A stretch of DNA of 64,000 bases from Fodinibius halophilus (GTDB lineage Bacteria > Bacteroidota > Rhodothermia > Balneolales > Balneolaceae). Where the stretch lies: assembly GCF_011059105.1 (NCBI RefSeq), contig NZ_JAALLS010000012.1:62001-126000 (forward strand), read 5' to 3'. The position numbers and the translations under genes are program-made. Below the pieces are notes generated by a model, which saw only the letters and a program-made list of their open reading frames with translations, did no database searches and was not told where the DNA came from. Below, in pieces: positions 17,105-25,917 of the stretch (position 1 is the stretch's first letter; every line of letters begins with the position of its first letter).

Positions 17105-18241
17105 TTAGGTGATGTCCGGATCGAAAATATCGGCTTCTTTAGCACCCTCTACATTAATAATGCCGAGCATACCTTTCTTCGCTACACGGGTGAGTGCGTG
17201 ATCTACCATCTTAACCGGTCCGGGCACGGGGAAGTCCATTTCAAAAATCCCACAGCTTCCCGGAGGCACCTGGCAAGTTTGAACGTAACGCTCTGGTTCA
17301 CTTGCAATAGCTCCTTCTCTCCAAGCCTTGGTAAATACGTTGCCAATGGGGTGGAAATTACTGGTCACGTTAGGGCCACCTGTTACAAGGTATACACGTG
17401 CAGTATCTCCTTTCTTCACCGTAAGCGCACCATGACGATTTCCTGTAATAGCGTACTTTTCGCCATTCAGCACGACATAGGTCGGATCTTCTGCCTTCAT
17501 CCGCTCGGTATCAAAGCCGTGTAATCCTTTAGTACCAGCTGCCTTGTCGGTATAAATTTCGTTCTGACCGAAATAGAACTCGTGGTCAACTTCTGGTAAT
17601 CCTTCTTCAGGCTCTACCAAAATCATTCCGTACATACCACTGCTGATGTGATAATCCATACGAGGTACCGCACAGTGATAGATATATGCTCCGGGATACA
17701 TCGCCTTGAACTTCACTTTCTTGGATTGACCGGGAGGGCAAATTGTAGCATCCGCAGCGCCACCGGGGCCATAACAAGCGTGGAAGTCCACGTTGTGGAT
17801 CATCGTGTTGTCAGTAAGATTCTTATGGTTCAAAATAATAGTATCACCGCGCCGTACACGAAGCATGGGACCGGGAACCTGTCCGCCGTATGTCAAATAC
17901 TTAAACTTCACACCGTCCTCGATTTCAGCAACAACCTCTTTACTCTCAAGCGTAATATTGTGTGTCTTTGAGCTGCGACGCTTGATAGGAGCAGGAATAT
18001 CCGTTGGGTCAGCTGCCACTCTATTCACTTTTGGTAGAGAGAATATTGAGGTAGAGGCCGGATCAGTATTAGTCGGAGCTCCCAGATCATTAGCTTTAGA
18101 CTGGAATGGAAATCCCATACTTGCCAGAAAGCCACCGGAGAGTAATGCTGCACCGGTATTTCTCAAGAAGTTCTTGCGAGACTGCTTTTTATCTGTGGTT
18201 ATATTTTTTTCTTCAACCGTTTTATCGTTTTTCGTTTCCAT
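17105..18241 (-). CDS. nirK: Copper-containing nitrite reductase
   Basis: 378 residues, two cupredoxin domains; reduces nitrite to NO in the periplasm. The N-terminus has a Tat-like signal with RK rather than RR (SRKNFLRNTG, then a hydrophobic stretch to about residue 50). Type 1 copper: His149, Cys190, His198, Met203. Type 2 copper: His154, His189, His348. Catalytic Asp152 and His297 (FHPIGNVF) are present, so it should be active. The Cys-to-His loop (AVPRMDY) is one residue shorter than in Alcaligenes-type NirK. It is the first gene of nirK-cupredoxin-(porin), with candidate operators 27 bases upstream. A second, different NirK is at 24450. Confidence 0.95.
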   Translation of the reverse strand: METKNDKTVEEKNITTDKKQSRKNFLRNTGAALLSGGFLASMGFPFQSKANDLGAPTNTDPASTSIFSLPKVNRVAADPTDIPAPIKRRSSKTHNITLESKEVVAEIEDGVKFKYLTYGGQVPGPMLRVRRGDTIILNHKNLTDNTMIHNVDFHACYGPGGAADATICPPGQSKKVKFKAMYPGAYIYHCAVPRMDYHISSGMYGMILVEPEEGLPEVDHEFYFGQNEIYTDKAAGTKGLHGFDTERMKAEDPTYVVLNGEKYAITGNRHGALTVKKGDTARVYLVTGGPNVTSNFHPIGNVFTKAWREGAIASEPERYVQTCQVPPGSCGIFEMDFPVPGPVKMVDHALTRVAKKGMLGIINVEGAKEADIFDPDIT

Positions 18242-18267
18242 CTTATTCAGATTTTTTGATTTATATT

Positions 18268-18301
18268 ATAGAGTTATTTGTCTATAGATCAATTTGTCTA
18301 C
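18268..18301 (-). promoter_or_regulatory. nirK: Candidate operators ATAGA-N8-TCTAT upstream of nirK
   Basis: One perfect ATAGA-N8-TCTAT (18268-18285) overlaps by two bases a second copy with one mismatch, ATAGA-N8-TCTAC (18284-18301). The same motif occurs twice before the heme-copper operon, suggesting a shared regulator. Confidence 0.6.
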
Positions 18302-18729
18302 TAAGATAGATGCAAGAGTTATACCAGATTCAGAATTTTTTGAAATTTTTTATAGAAAAGGTGATTTAAGGCTCAAAGGAGGGTAAAAAATAAAACCCTA
18401 GTAATACACGGGGAGCAGTATTGCAGACTTGCAACAGTTTGACATTCGACTACTGCAGATTTACAAGAATATTTTATGACCTATGAGATCATAACCCATT
18501 CCAGTTACAGGATATATCCATTAATAAACAGTTTTAAATTTCACTGGCATTTATATCACAATTCCCTTACCTAACAACTTAAACTGCTAACTGAGGCAGA
18601 CCACTGCAGTCGTATTATATGGATTCACAGTTGATTACTTTTTTTATACAATGCCAATTAAAAAATAGTATCACTAAATAAGTCAACGGACATTAACTTA
18701 TAAGAAGGGCTTCTAAAAACAGTATCTCT
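18302..18729. other. Divergent intergenic region between nirK and the ketosynthase gene
   Basis: About 430 AT-rich bases with no credible gene. It should contain the nirK promoter at its left end and the promoter of the FabH-like gene at its right end. Nothing else was recognised. Confidence 0.5.
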
Positions 18730-19815
18730 ATGCAACAACAGTATCGCTCCATAATTACCGGCACCGGATCTTATATTCCCAAAACAAAAGTTCCAAACAG
18801 TCATTTCTTAGACCGTACCTTTTTAAATGCCAACGGCACTCCTTTTGACAAGGAAAATGAGGAAATTATTGAAAAGTTTGCAGAGATCACCGGCATTAAG
18901 GAGCGCAGATATGCCGAAGAGGATATGCTTGCTTCGGATATGGGGGCCGAAGCAGGCCAGATGGCCATCAAATCAGCGGGACTAGAAGCCGAAAACCTCG
19001 ATTATATTATCGTCGCTCACAATTTTGGAGATGTCAGAGCTAAAAACCCCAAAGTGGATATGGTACCAAGCCTGGCTTCACGGGTTAAAAATAAACTGGG
19101 CATAAAAAATCCCGGCTGTATTGGCTACGATCTTCCCTTTGGATGTCCCGGTTGGTTGCAAGGCCTCATCCAGTGCCACTACTACCTTCAAAGCGGTAAT
19201 GCTTCTGCCGGACTTATTATCGGCACCGAAACCCTCTCCCGCATTTGTGACCCCCACGATCGTGATAGCATGATTTATGCCGATGGAGCCGGAGCTACTA
19301 TATTGGAATCCCGAGAAACCAGTGAAAAGACAGGCCTACTCAGCCATGCCGCTCGCACAGATGCTGATCAAGCTTACTTTTTACGCATGGCTCCTTCATT
19401 CCACCCCAATAGCGACGATACGCTTTACCTTAAAATGGACGGGCGAAAACTTTATCAATATGCACTACAAAATGTGCCGGGAGTTGTTAAAGCCAGTATT
19501 CAGGATGCCGGAATCAAATTTAAGGATATCAAGAAGGTTCTTATCCACCAAGCCAATGCCAAGATGGATACTGCAATTATGGACCGGCTCGCTAAACTCT
19601 ACGGTTATGACAAGGACCCAAAGGATATCATGCCCATGACCATATCCTGGCTTGGGAATACCTCGGTTGCTACCGTCCCTACGTTACTGGATCTTATACT
19701 ACGAGACCAAATGGAAGGGCATCAAATTAACAAGGGCGACCACATTGTATTTTCTTCAGTAGGAGCAGGCATGAACATCAATTCTGTCATCTACAAGATA
19801 CCTTCAACTGAATAA
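18730..19815 (+). CDS. 3-oxoacyl-ACP synthase III (FabH-like)
   Basis: 361 residues, thiolase fold. The catalytic triad of ketosynthase III is visible: Cys139 in FGCPGW, His273 in IHQANAKM and Asn310 in GNTSVATVP. FabH starts fatty-acid synthesis by condensing acyl-CoA with malonyl-ACP. The insert after residue 30 and the sequence style (HNFGDV, MVPSLASRVKNKLG) match the FabH-like paralogues common in Bacteroidota-like genomes, which may act on other acyl groups. It stands alone, with no fatty-acid operon around it, so the exact substrate is open. Confidence 0.85.
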   Translation: MQQQYRSIITGTGSYIPKTKVPNSHFLDRTFLNANGTPFDKENEEIIEKFAEITGIKERRYAEEDMLASDMGAEAGQMAIKSAGLEAENLDYIIVAHNFGDVRAKNPKVDMVPSLASRVKNKLGIKNPGCIGYDLPFGCPGWLQGLIQCHYYLQSGNASAGLIIGTETLSRICDPHDRDSMIYADGAGATILESRETSEKTGLLSHAARTDADQAYFLRMAPSFHPNSDDTLYLKMDGRKLYQYALQNVPGVVKASIQDAGIKFKDIKKVLIHQANAKMDTAIMDRLAKLYGYDKDPKDIMPMTISWLGNTSVATVPTLLDLILRDQMEGHQINKGDHIVFSSVGAGMNINSVIYKIPSTE

Positions 19816-19823
19816 CGATTACT

Positions 19824-20210
19824 CTAAAGGCGATCGATCACTTTTTGGAGCAATCCTTGTACGTTCCGGGCGACCTCTCCCAATCCTTCATTTTCGATTG
19901 CCTGCATGGAAGCAACCGGGTCAACGGCTGATACCTCTACTTCTCCATTCTCATGTTCCTGTACTATAACATTACATGGTAACATTAGCCCTATATGATC
20001 TTCGGCAGTTAGGGCCTTATGGGCAAGAGGGGGATTACATGCTCCCAATATCTGATACTTCTTAAAATCTACGTCCAGCTTCTTTTTTAGGGTCGCCTTT
20101 ATATCAATTTCTGTGAGCACCCCAAAGCCCTCTTTTTTAAGCTCCTCCGTTGTTTTTTCAATAGCCTCTTCAAATGGTAAATCAATAACAGTACTGTAAT
20201 AATAAGACAT
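19824..20210 (-). CDS. DUF302 family protein
   Basis: 128 residues, cytoplasmic. It matches the DUF302 pattern: an N-terminal PFEEAIEKTTEELKKEGFGVLTEIDI, then LGACNPPLAHKAL and LPCNVIVQE, ending with a helix. The family's biochemical role is not established. It is the last gene of a minus-strand run with DUF2892, thioredoxin, OsmC and Dps, pointing to redox or thiol stress. Its stop lies 8 bases from the end of the convergent FabH-like gene. Confidence 0.85.
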   Translation of the reverse strand: MSYYYSTVIDLPFEEAIEKTTEELKKEGFGVLTEIDIKATLKKKLDVDFKKYQILGACNPPLAHKALTAEDHIGLMLPCNVIVQEHENGEVEVSAVDPVASMQAIENEGLGEVARNVQGLLQKVIDRL

Positions 20211-20297
20211 GACACTAGAATTTATGTTGTATTAAGATTTTAAATACCGGATACAACAGCTATCTAAAAGTGATAGCTGCTCCATCCACACTTGCAC

Positions 20298-20777
20298 TTA
20301 TTGATCACTTATATAGGATGAATACATCCAAACCTTTTTTTCCTGTTCACTGATGTAATCACTCATCAAAGCATTTGTACCCTCATCACCAAGTTCGTCA
20401 GAAAGTTCTAAAATTTCTCGCTGGAGTTTTATAATTGACTTATATGCATTTAAAATTTCTCGAACGGCTTCTTTTCCATCTGTTACCTGCTTGCTTTCTT
20501 TAATTACAGACTGTGTGATATAAGCAGAATAGTTATGATTAGGAGTTCCCCCCAATGTTAAAATCCGTTCGGCGACATCATCAATTTTTATAAAGAGATC
20601 GTTGTACAGTTCTTCAAACTTCTGGTGCAGCTCAAAAAACGTATCTCCCTTAATATTCCAGTGATAACCGCGTGTATTTTGATAAAAGATCGAATAATTT
20701 GCCAACAGTGCGTTGAGTTTCTCGCCCAATTCTTTCGATTTATCTTTATCTAATCCAATATGATTTAACTTGCTCAT
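20298..20777 (-). CDS. dps: Dps-family ferritin-like protein
   Basis: 159 residues, four-helix bundle. The ferroxidase residues of Dps are visible in YHWNIKGDTFFELHQKFEE (given in part: YHWN, then D and E further on, with KIDDVAERI). Dps dodecamers bind and oxidise iron with peroxide and protect DNA. Part of the stress run; 87 bases before the DUF302 gene and 24 bases after the OsmC gene. NO and nitrite chemistry releases iron, so an iron-sequestering partner near a denitrification locus is sensible (inference). Confidence 0.9.
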   Translation of the reverse strand: MSKLNHIGLDKDKSKELGEKLNALLANYSIFYQNTRGYHWNIKGDTFFELHQKFEELYNDLFIKIDDVAERILTLGGTPNHNYSAYITQSVIKESKQVTDGKEAVREILNAYKSIIKLQREILELSDELGDEGTNALMSDYISEQEKKVWMYSSYISDQ

Positions 20778-20801
20778 AACTAAGTGTTTTAAAATTTAAT
20801 T

Positions 20802-21245
20802 TTAGGCAATAACCTGAATATCAGGGTTAAGTAATATTTCTGTACTGACTGATCGCGAAATTAAACAAGCTTTTTCAGCTTTTTCCAATATTCGTAATGC
20901 TTTATCTGATCTCTTTTCATCCGCAATAACAAGTTGGGGGCGTAATATAATTTCTGTTACCTCAAATTTACCGTCTACCTTACCAACCTTGGCCGTAGCA
21001 TTAACGTCCAATTCTTTAAACTCCAGCTTTGAATATTCTGCAATAGCAATAAACGTAGTCATAAAACAACTGCTAACAGATGAAGTAAACAGGTGCTCCG
21101 GTGACCAGATTCCTTCTACACCTCCGGGAAACTGGGGTGGCGTTGCCACCTCTATTTCTTGCTCTAATTCGTTTGACCGTAATGTTCCAATTCTATCTTT
21201 TTTCCAGGAAAGGTCCACTTCATACTTATGTTCTGCTTCACTCAT
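20802..21245 (-). CDS. OsmC/Ohr-family peroxide-detoxifying protein
   Basis: 147 residues with the OsmC fold: GTLRSNELEQEIEVATPPQFPGG near the N-terminus (only partly diagnostic) and the helix SSCFMTTFIAIAEYSKL. One family cysteine is in SSCFMT and the second is in KACLISRSV. These enzymes reduce organic hydroperoxides with thiol donors such as lipoyl proteins or thioredoxin. The start codon overlaps the stop of the upstream thioredoxin gene (ATGA), which ties the two functionally. Confidence 0.85.
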   Translation of the reverse strand: MSEAEHKYEVDLSWKKDRIGTLRSNELEQEIEVATPPQFPGGVEGIWSPEHLFTSSVSSCFMTTFIAIAEYSKLEFKELDVNATAKVGKVDGKFEVTEIILRPQLVIADEKRSDKALRILEKAEKACLISRSVSTEILLNPDIQVIA

Positions 21246-21568
21246 CCGCTTGTAATTTTCTGGTTGATAATCTGTTGCAGCTGCTTAGCTTGCACAACCC
21301 CTGACTGCTGCCATAATATCTGACCATTTTTAAACAGAATGAGAGCAGGTACACCGCGGACATTATATTTAATAGCCGCATCTGCGTTTTTCTCAGCATC
21401 TACCTTTATGATATTAATACGGTCTCCCATCATCTTTTTGAGTTTCTTCAATATGGGATTCATTGCCTTGCAGGGGCCACACCAATCGGCATAAAAATCG
21501 ACCAGTACCGGTGTTTCTCCGCTTATTAATTCCGAAAATGAACTGGATTGCTCTGTTTTATCAGCCAT
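21242..21568 (-). CDS. Thioredoxin
   Basis: 108 residues, single thioredoxin fold, no signal peptide, so cytoplasmic. Active site WCGPC (Cys30, Cys33) and the cis-Pro in RGVPALILF. It probably supplies electrons to the OsmC-like protein translated from the overlapping downstream gene. The stop of the DUF2892 gene is one base upstream of its start. Confidence 0.93.
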   Translation of the reverse strand: MADKTEQSSSFSELISGETPVLVDFYADWCGPCKAMNPILKKLKKMMGDRINIIKVDAEKNADAAIKYNVRGVPALILFKNGQILWQQSGVVQAKQLQQIINQKITSG

Positions 21569-21569
21569 A

Positions 21570-21821
21570 TCATCTTTCCTTTATTTCTGTGTATTCTATT
21601 GTATCGGCATGCGAAGACTCAGCATCATTTGCATGTGAAGCCGAGCAGTTTCGTCCAACCAAACAACCTTTGTTAGTAATTGCCTGATATAACATAAATC
21701 CACCAAGCAGGGCAGAAAGCGCATCCATATAACGAATAGCCTGGATTGCCATAAACAAGCCGGCTACAAAAACCACCCACCGCATGGGATACCAATTACT
21801 AAAGAAGTCTTTTTCCATCAT
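21570..21821 (-). CDS. DUF2892/YgaP-like small membrane protein
   Basis: 83 residues with two hydrophobic helices (about 13-30 and 33-50) and a Cys-containing end NKGCLVGRNC, followed by a polar tail. This is the inner-membrane DUF2892 pattern also found in the rhodanese YgaP. It opens the operon with thioredoxin. Two adjacent ATG codons (21821 and 21818) are possible starts. Confidence 0.7.
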   Translation of the reverse strand: MMEKDFFSNWYPMRWVVFVAGLFMAIQAIRYMDALSALLGGFMLYQAITNKGCLVGRNCSASHANDAESSHADTIEYTEIKER

Positions 21822-22083
21822 TTTGTCATTACTTCAAATTCTTACTATACCCTCAATGTCAGGCAGTGACTAAATATAACAAATAAAAGAGTTAATTGTC
21901 CTAAATTGCCGATAGAAACATTTTATCAACTTCATAGGATGGTACAAACCGGTTTTTGGTTTGGAGATCGTTATAACTCTAACACTCACTTATTACTTTA
22001 ACGGATGTATAGCTTTCTCAGGACTGTCATCCAACAGACTTTGCAAAGCCTTCCTATAAACAAGAGAGAGAGTTTTAAAATTA

Positions 22084-23157
22084 CTACTTAGTAATATCGA
22101 AAACAGTGGACCGGGGCCGAACCGTTTCCCTGCCCTCTAACTTTTCTTTTAACAACAACGATTGGGCTTTGTCAGACTCAAAGACCTGTTTCAAATTTTT
22201 TATTCTAGCAGCAGGCACATGATGGTTTCTGCACTCTTTCAACAACTCCCCACACTCTAATGCCTCCACCTTTTCCTGGATTTTTTCAGCCAATAATTCA
22301 CGGTTTTCTACCCTGTCGGTATTCTCTTGAAATTCCTTTTGTTGTGATAGGATTTGTGCGTCTAAAATAGTACACAAATCCTGAAACTGGCGATCACTTC
22401 CTATTGCAAACGTAACTGACGCCCCATCATCAGTAGTGAATACCTCTCCATAAGGGGCTATATTCGGATGCAAAGAGCCTATACGTTGAGGGATATTTCT
22501 ATTCATTAACCAGTTAGTTGCCTGATTAATCAGTGAAGACACAGCGCTGCCGTAAAGACTTGCCTCAATTTTAAATGGTTGGTTAGGCTGATCCTTTTGC
22601 TTCAGTAGGGCACATAAAATGCCCTCTTTGAGCTGGTGCGCTGCTAACAGATCAATCAAAGCCAGCGGCATTTTAGTAGGCGGACTTTCGGGCTGCCCGT
22701 TCATCGACATAAACCCTGTTTCGGCTTGCAATATTAGGTCATAAGCCAGCCGATCACTTTCGCTTCCGAAGCCCGAAATATGTCCGTAAATGATAGTTGG
22801 ATTTATTGCCTTTACATCATCATAGGTGAGATCAAACTTTTCTCCATCTCCCTTTTTAAAGTTGGATATCACGACATCCGCTTCACTAAGCAGCTGTCGA
22901 ACGACTGCCTGATCTTCGGGGTCCCCCAAGTCCATGAAACGTACCTCTTTATTCCAGTTTACCGAGGCATAGTATGCGGATGGCCCCTGCTCTGTTTCAC
23001 CTTCCTGTCGCCATCTCCTCGTTACATCTCCATCGTTTTTCTTATTTTCTACCTTTACAACTTCAGCGCCCAGCTCCGAAAAGAAATTACCTACAGCGGG
23101 TCCAGCAAGTACACTTGCCAACTCAACTACTTTTAGATCTTCAAAGATTGGTTTCAT
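22084..23157 (-). CDS. CaiB/BaiF-family (type III) CoA transferase
   Basis: 357 residues, close to the family length. Motifs: VVELASVLAGPAVGNFFSELGAEVVKVE (given in part: LAGPA, ELGAEVVKVE), then NWNKEVRFMDL, VISNFKKGD, and the catalytic Asp in DLILQAETGFMS. These enzymes move CoA between acids by way of an Asp-CoA anhydride. The substrate cannot be read from the sequence. It is 57 bases downstream of lplA on the same strand. Confidence 0.85.
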   Translation of the reverse strand: MKPIFEDLKVVELASVLAGPAVGNFFSELGAEVVKVENKKNDGDVTRRWRQEGETEQGPSAYYASVNWNKEVRFMDLGDPEDQAVVRQLLSEADVVISNFKKGDGEKFDLTYDDVKAINPTIIYGHISGFGSESDRLAYDLILQAETGFMSMNGQPESPPTKMPLALIDLLAAHQLKEGILCALLKQKDQPNQPFKIEASLYGSAVSSLINQATNWLMNRNIPQRIGSLHPNIAPYGEVFTTDDGASVTFAIGSDRQFQDLCTILDAQILSQQKEFQENTDRVENRELLAEKIQEKVEALECGELLKECRNHHVPAARIKNLKQVFESDKAQSLLLKEKLEGRETVRPRSTVFDITK

Positions 23158-23214
23158 AAATAGTATTTCAGGTGTTCATTCATTTCCGAGGGATCAGAAT
23201 ACTATAATATTATT

Positions 23215-24216
23215 TTATTCATCAGCCCCATAAACCAGTTCGATAAATTCCTCTTTGGGCACTGACCCAAAATATCCCTCAATATCTATTGGAGACAAAA
23301 GCTCTTCAACCTCTTCCCGGTCATAACGCGCTCCCTGCAGATGATCTTCCAACTGTTCCACGGGTTCTTTGCCAAAGAAATCTCCATAGATCTTAACATT
23401 TTCGATGTGTCCCTTTTCAACATCCAGCCGTAAATCTATCTCTCCGGCTTCAAATCTGCGGCTACGCTTAATGTTAAACTTCGGGGATTTGCCAAAATTC
23501 CAATCCCATTGATCATACTTCTCATTTTTAAGCTCATGAACTTCCGCCCACTCCTTTTCCGTTAGCTGGTAGGTTTCAAAATCATCGCGATACTCGTACA
23601 ACCCTTCCAGCAACTTTTCTCTGAACACTGTAACAGGCATTGGCTCATCCAAAAATTCACTGATATTAGCTACACGACTGCGAACCGACTTATGTCCCTT
23701 TGACTGGATCTTACTCATCTTAACATCCAGCGCATTGGTAACCTCAGAGAGATCACTGTCAAAAAGAAGTGTCCCATGGCTAAACATTCGTTTCACACTC
23801 GAAAACTGGGCATTGCCCGATATTTTCCTTCCATCTACCTGTATATCATTCCGACCACTAAGCGCTGCATTAACTCCCATAGATTCTAATACCCTAATTA
23901 CAGGATCCGTGAACTTCCGGAAATTATTCAGGTGCTTTTTATCATAATCGGTAATAAAACTAAAGTTCAGATTACCGGTATCATGATATACCGCCCCACC
24001 GCCCGAAATACGGCGAACCACGTAGATATCTTCTTGTTCTACATACTCATGGTTTATCTCTTCCAGGGTATTCTGGTTTCTGCCAATAATAATTGATGGA
24101 TCATTAATATAGAACAGAAGATAATCGTGACTGTAATCGAGATTACGCAGCGCATATTCTTCAAGCGCTAAATTTAGGTGGGGATTGGTAACGCCTTCGT
24201 TATCTATAAAAATCAT
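23215..24216 (-). CDS. lplA: Lipoate-protein ligase A
   Basis: 333 residues. N-terminal ligase domain with NLALEEYALRN, IIGRNQNTLEEIN, RRISGGGAVYHDTGNLNFSF (motif RRxSGGGAVYHD) and KISGNAQF; C-terminal accessory domain from about residue 245. Activates lipoate with ATP and attaches it to the E2 and GcvH domains of 2-oxoacid dehydrogenases and the glycine system. Salvage of external lipoate is implied. Confidence 0.92.
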   Translation of the reverse strand: MIFIDNEGVTNPHLNLALEEYALRNLDYSHDYLLFYINDPSIIIGRNQNTLEEINHEYVEQEDIYVVRRISGGGAVYHDTGNLNFSFITDYDKKHLNNFRKFTDPVIRVLESMGVNAALSGRNDIQVDGRKISGNAQFSSVKRMFSHGTLLFDSDLSEVTNALDVKMSKIQSKGHKSVRSRVANISEFLDEPMPVTVFREKLLEGLYEYRDDFETYQLTEKEWAEVHELKNEKYDQWDWNFGKSPKFNIKRSRRFEAGEIDLRLDVEKGHIENVKIYGDFFGKEPVEQLEDHLQGARYDREEVEELLSPIDIEGYFGSVPKEEFIELVYGADE

Positions 24217-24449
24217 AAATGATGTAACTTAGATCTAATTTACTAAACAAAGGATATAGTAGGGCACTACTTTGAACGAAGTATGAAGAGCTCATGATAA
24301 TATCATCGTCCATTATTCATCCATACAGTTTTAAATAGTTATAAAAAGAACTTTCAACTTGGGATTGATATTGGGATCTGATAGATTAAAAACAATTAAT
24401 AAAGGATTGAAGGCGCGTTCCAACAATTAACTAAATATAGAGGAATGTT

Positions 24450-25901
24450 ATGAATAGCTTGAGAGATAAACTAACCACCGTTTTACTCACCACACTATCT
24501 GTTGCTCTACTATACAGTTGTTCCAGCAAAGACAATTTTAACCCACAAGAAGCAGAAATTGAGGGCGAGGAAAAGGCCGAGTTAACCATGCCGCCCAATG
24601 TACCGCCTCCCATAGACAGAGACCATGCTACAAAACTAACAGTTGACCTAGAAGTGGTTGAAAAAGAGATGAAACTGGCTGATGGAGTCACTTATACCAT
24701 GTGGACCTTTGGCGGTTCGGTGCCGGGAAAGTTTATCCGAGTCCGCGAAGGAGATATGGTTGAGTTTCACCTGAAAAATCATCCCGACAATAAACTGCCC
24801 CATAATATTGACCTGCACGCTGTTAATGGCCCGGGCGGCGGTGCCGAATCTACCTTTACTGCACCGGGACGTGAAACCGTCTTTTCTTTCAGAGCGCTGA
24901 ACCCCGGCCTCTACGTATACCACTGCGCAACCGCCCCGGTAGGTATGCATATCGCCAATGGCATGTATGGACTTATTTTGGTTGAGCCTCATGAGGGACT
25001 GCCGGAAGTTGATAAAGAGTATTATGTAATGCAGAGCGAGTTCTACACGGAAGGGGATTACGGAGAACGCGGACTGCAGCCATTTGATATGAATAAAGCT
25101 ATTGATGAACATCCCGAATACGTTGTATTTAACGGTGCAGTCAATTCTATGATGAATGATAAATCCATAACTGCAGAAAAAGACGACAAAGTGCGCTTAT
25201 TTGTAGGTAACGGTGGGCCTAATCTCACCTCCTCGTTCCATGTAATTGGAGAGATCTTTGACAAGGTGCACTATGAAGGAGGAGATCACGTTCAAAAAAA
25301 TGTACAGACCACATCGGTACCCGCTGGGGGAGCCAGTATGGTTGAATTCACTACTGAAGTACCCGGTAACTTTATACTTGTTGACCACGCTATTTTCAGA
25401 GCCTTTAACAAAGGGGCACTTGCAACACTTTCGGTATCAGGTGAAGAAGATGAAAATGTATATACCGGTCAACAGCTTGATCGGGTTTACCAACCCGAAG
25501 GAGGAGCTATACAAGAGATGCCTGAAGAGAAAGAGCGTGAAATACCTACTGCCCAAACAGTGGAAGAACGTATTAAGTTTGGCCAAGAAACCTACATGTC
25601 TGTCTGTCAATCTTGCCATATGAAAGATGGATCGGGAGTAGAAGGAGCATTTCCTCCTGTCGCTGAATCTGATTATCTGAATGATGATCCTAAGAAAGGT
25701 ATTAGTGCTGTTGTACACGGCCTGTCAGGGGAAATTACTGTAAATGGAGAAACGTATAAGGGGATAATGCCCAAACAAAACCTCACGGATGAGGAAGTTG
25801 CTAATGTTATTACCTATATATTAAATAACTTTGGTAACGATGGTGGTACTGTTACTCCTGAACAAGTTGCTGAAGTCAGGGAACAAGGTCCGGTAAAATA
25901 A
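24450..25901 (+). CDS. nirK: Copper nitrite reductase with C-terminal cytochrome c (lipoprotein)
   Basis: 483 residues. Lipoprotein signal ending in YSC (Cys24). Two cupredoxin domains with intact sites: type 1 copper His118, Cys159, His167, Met172; type 2 copper His123, His158, His313; catalytic Asp121 and His264. After a linker (about 340-370) comes a cytochrome c domain with CQSCH (386-390) and probable axial Met440 in GIMPKQ. The fused heme should feed electrons straight to the copper site, replacing a separate donor. It differs in signal, anchoring and fusion from the NirK at 17105. AGAGGA precedes ATG 24450. First gene of nirK-nirV-sco. Confidence 0.94.
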   Translation: MNSLRDKLTTVLLTTLSVALLYSCSSKDNFNPQEAEIEGEEKAELTMPPNVPPPIDRDHATKLTVDLEVVEKEMKLADGVTYTMWTFGGSVPGKFIRVREGDMVEFHLKNHPDNKLPHNIDLHAVNGPGGGAESTFTAPGRETVFSFRALNPGLYVYHCATAPVGMHIANGMYGLILVEPHEGLPEVDKEYYVMQSEFYTEGDYGERGLQPFDMNKAIDEHPEYVVFNGAVNSMMNDKSITAEKDDKVRLFVGNGGPNLTSSFHVIGEIFDKVHYEGGDHVQKNVQTTSVPAGGASMVEFTTEVPGNFILVDHAIFRAFNKGALATLSVSGEEDENVYTGQQLDRVYQPEGGAIQEMPEEKEREIPTAQTVEERIKFGQETYMSVCQSCHMKDGSGVEGAFPPVAESDYLNDDPKKGISAVVHGLSGEITVNGETYKGIMPKQNLTDEEVANVITYILNNFGNDGGTVTPEQVAEVREQGPVK

Positions 25902-25917
25902 GTAGCCATTTACACGT

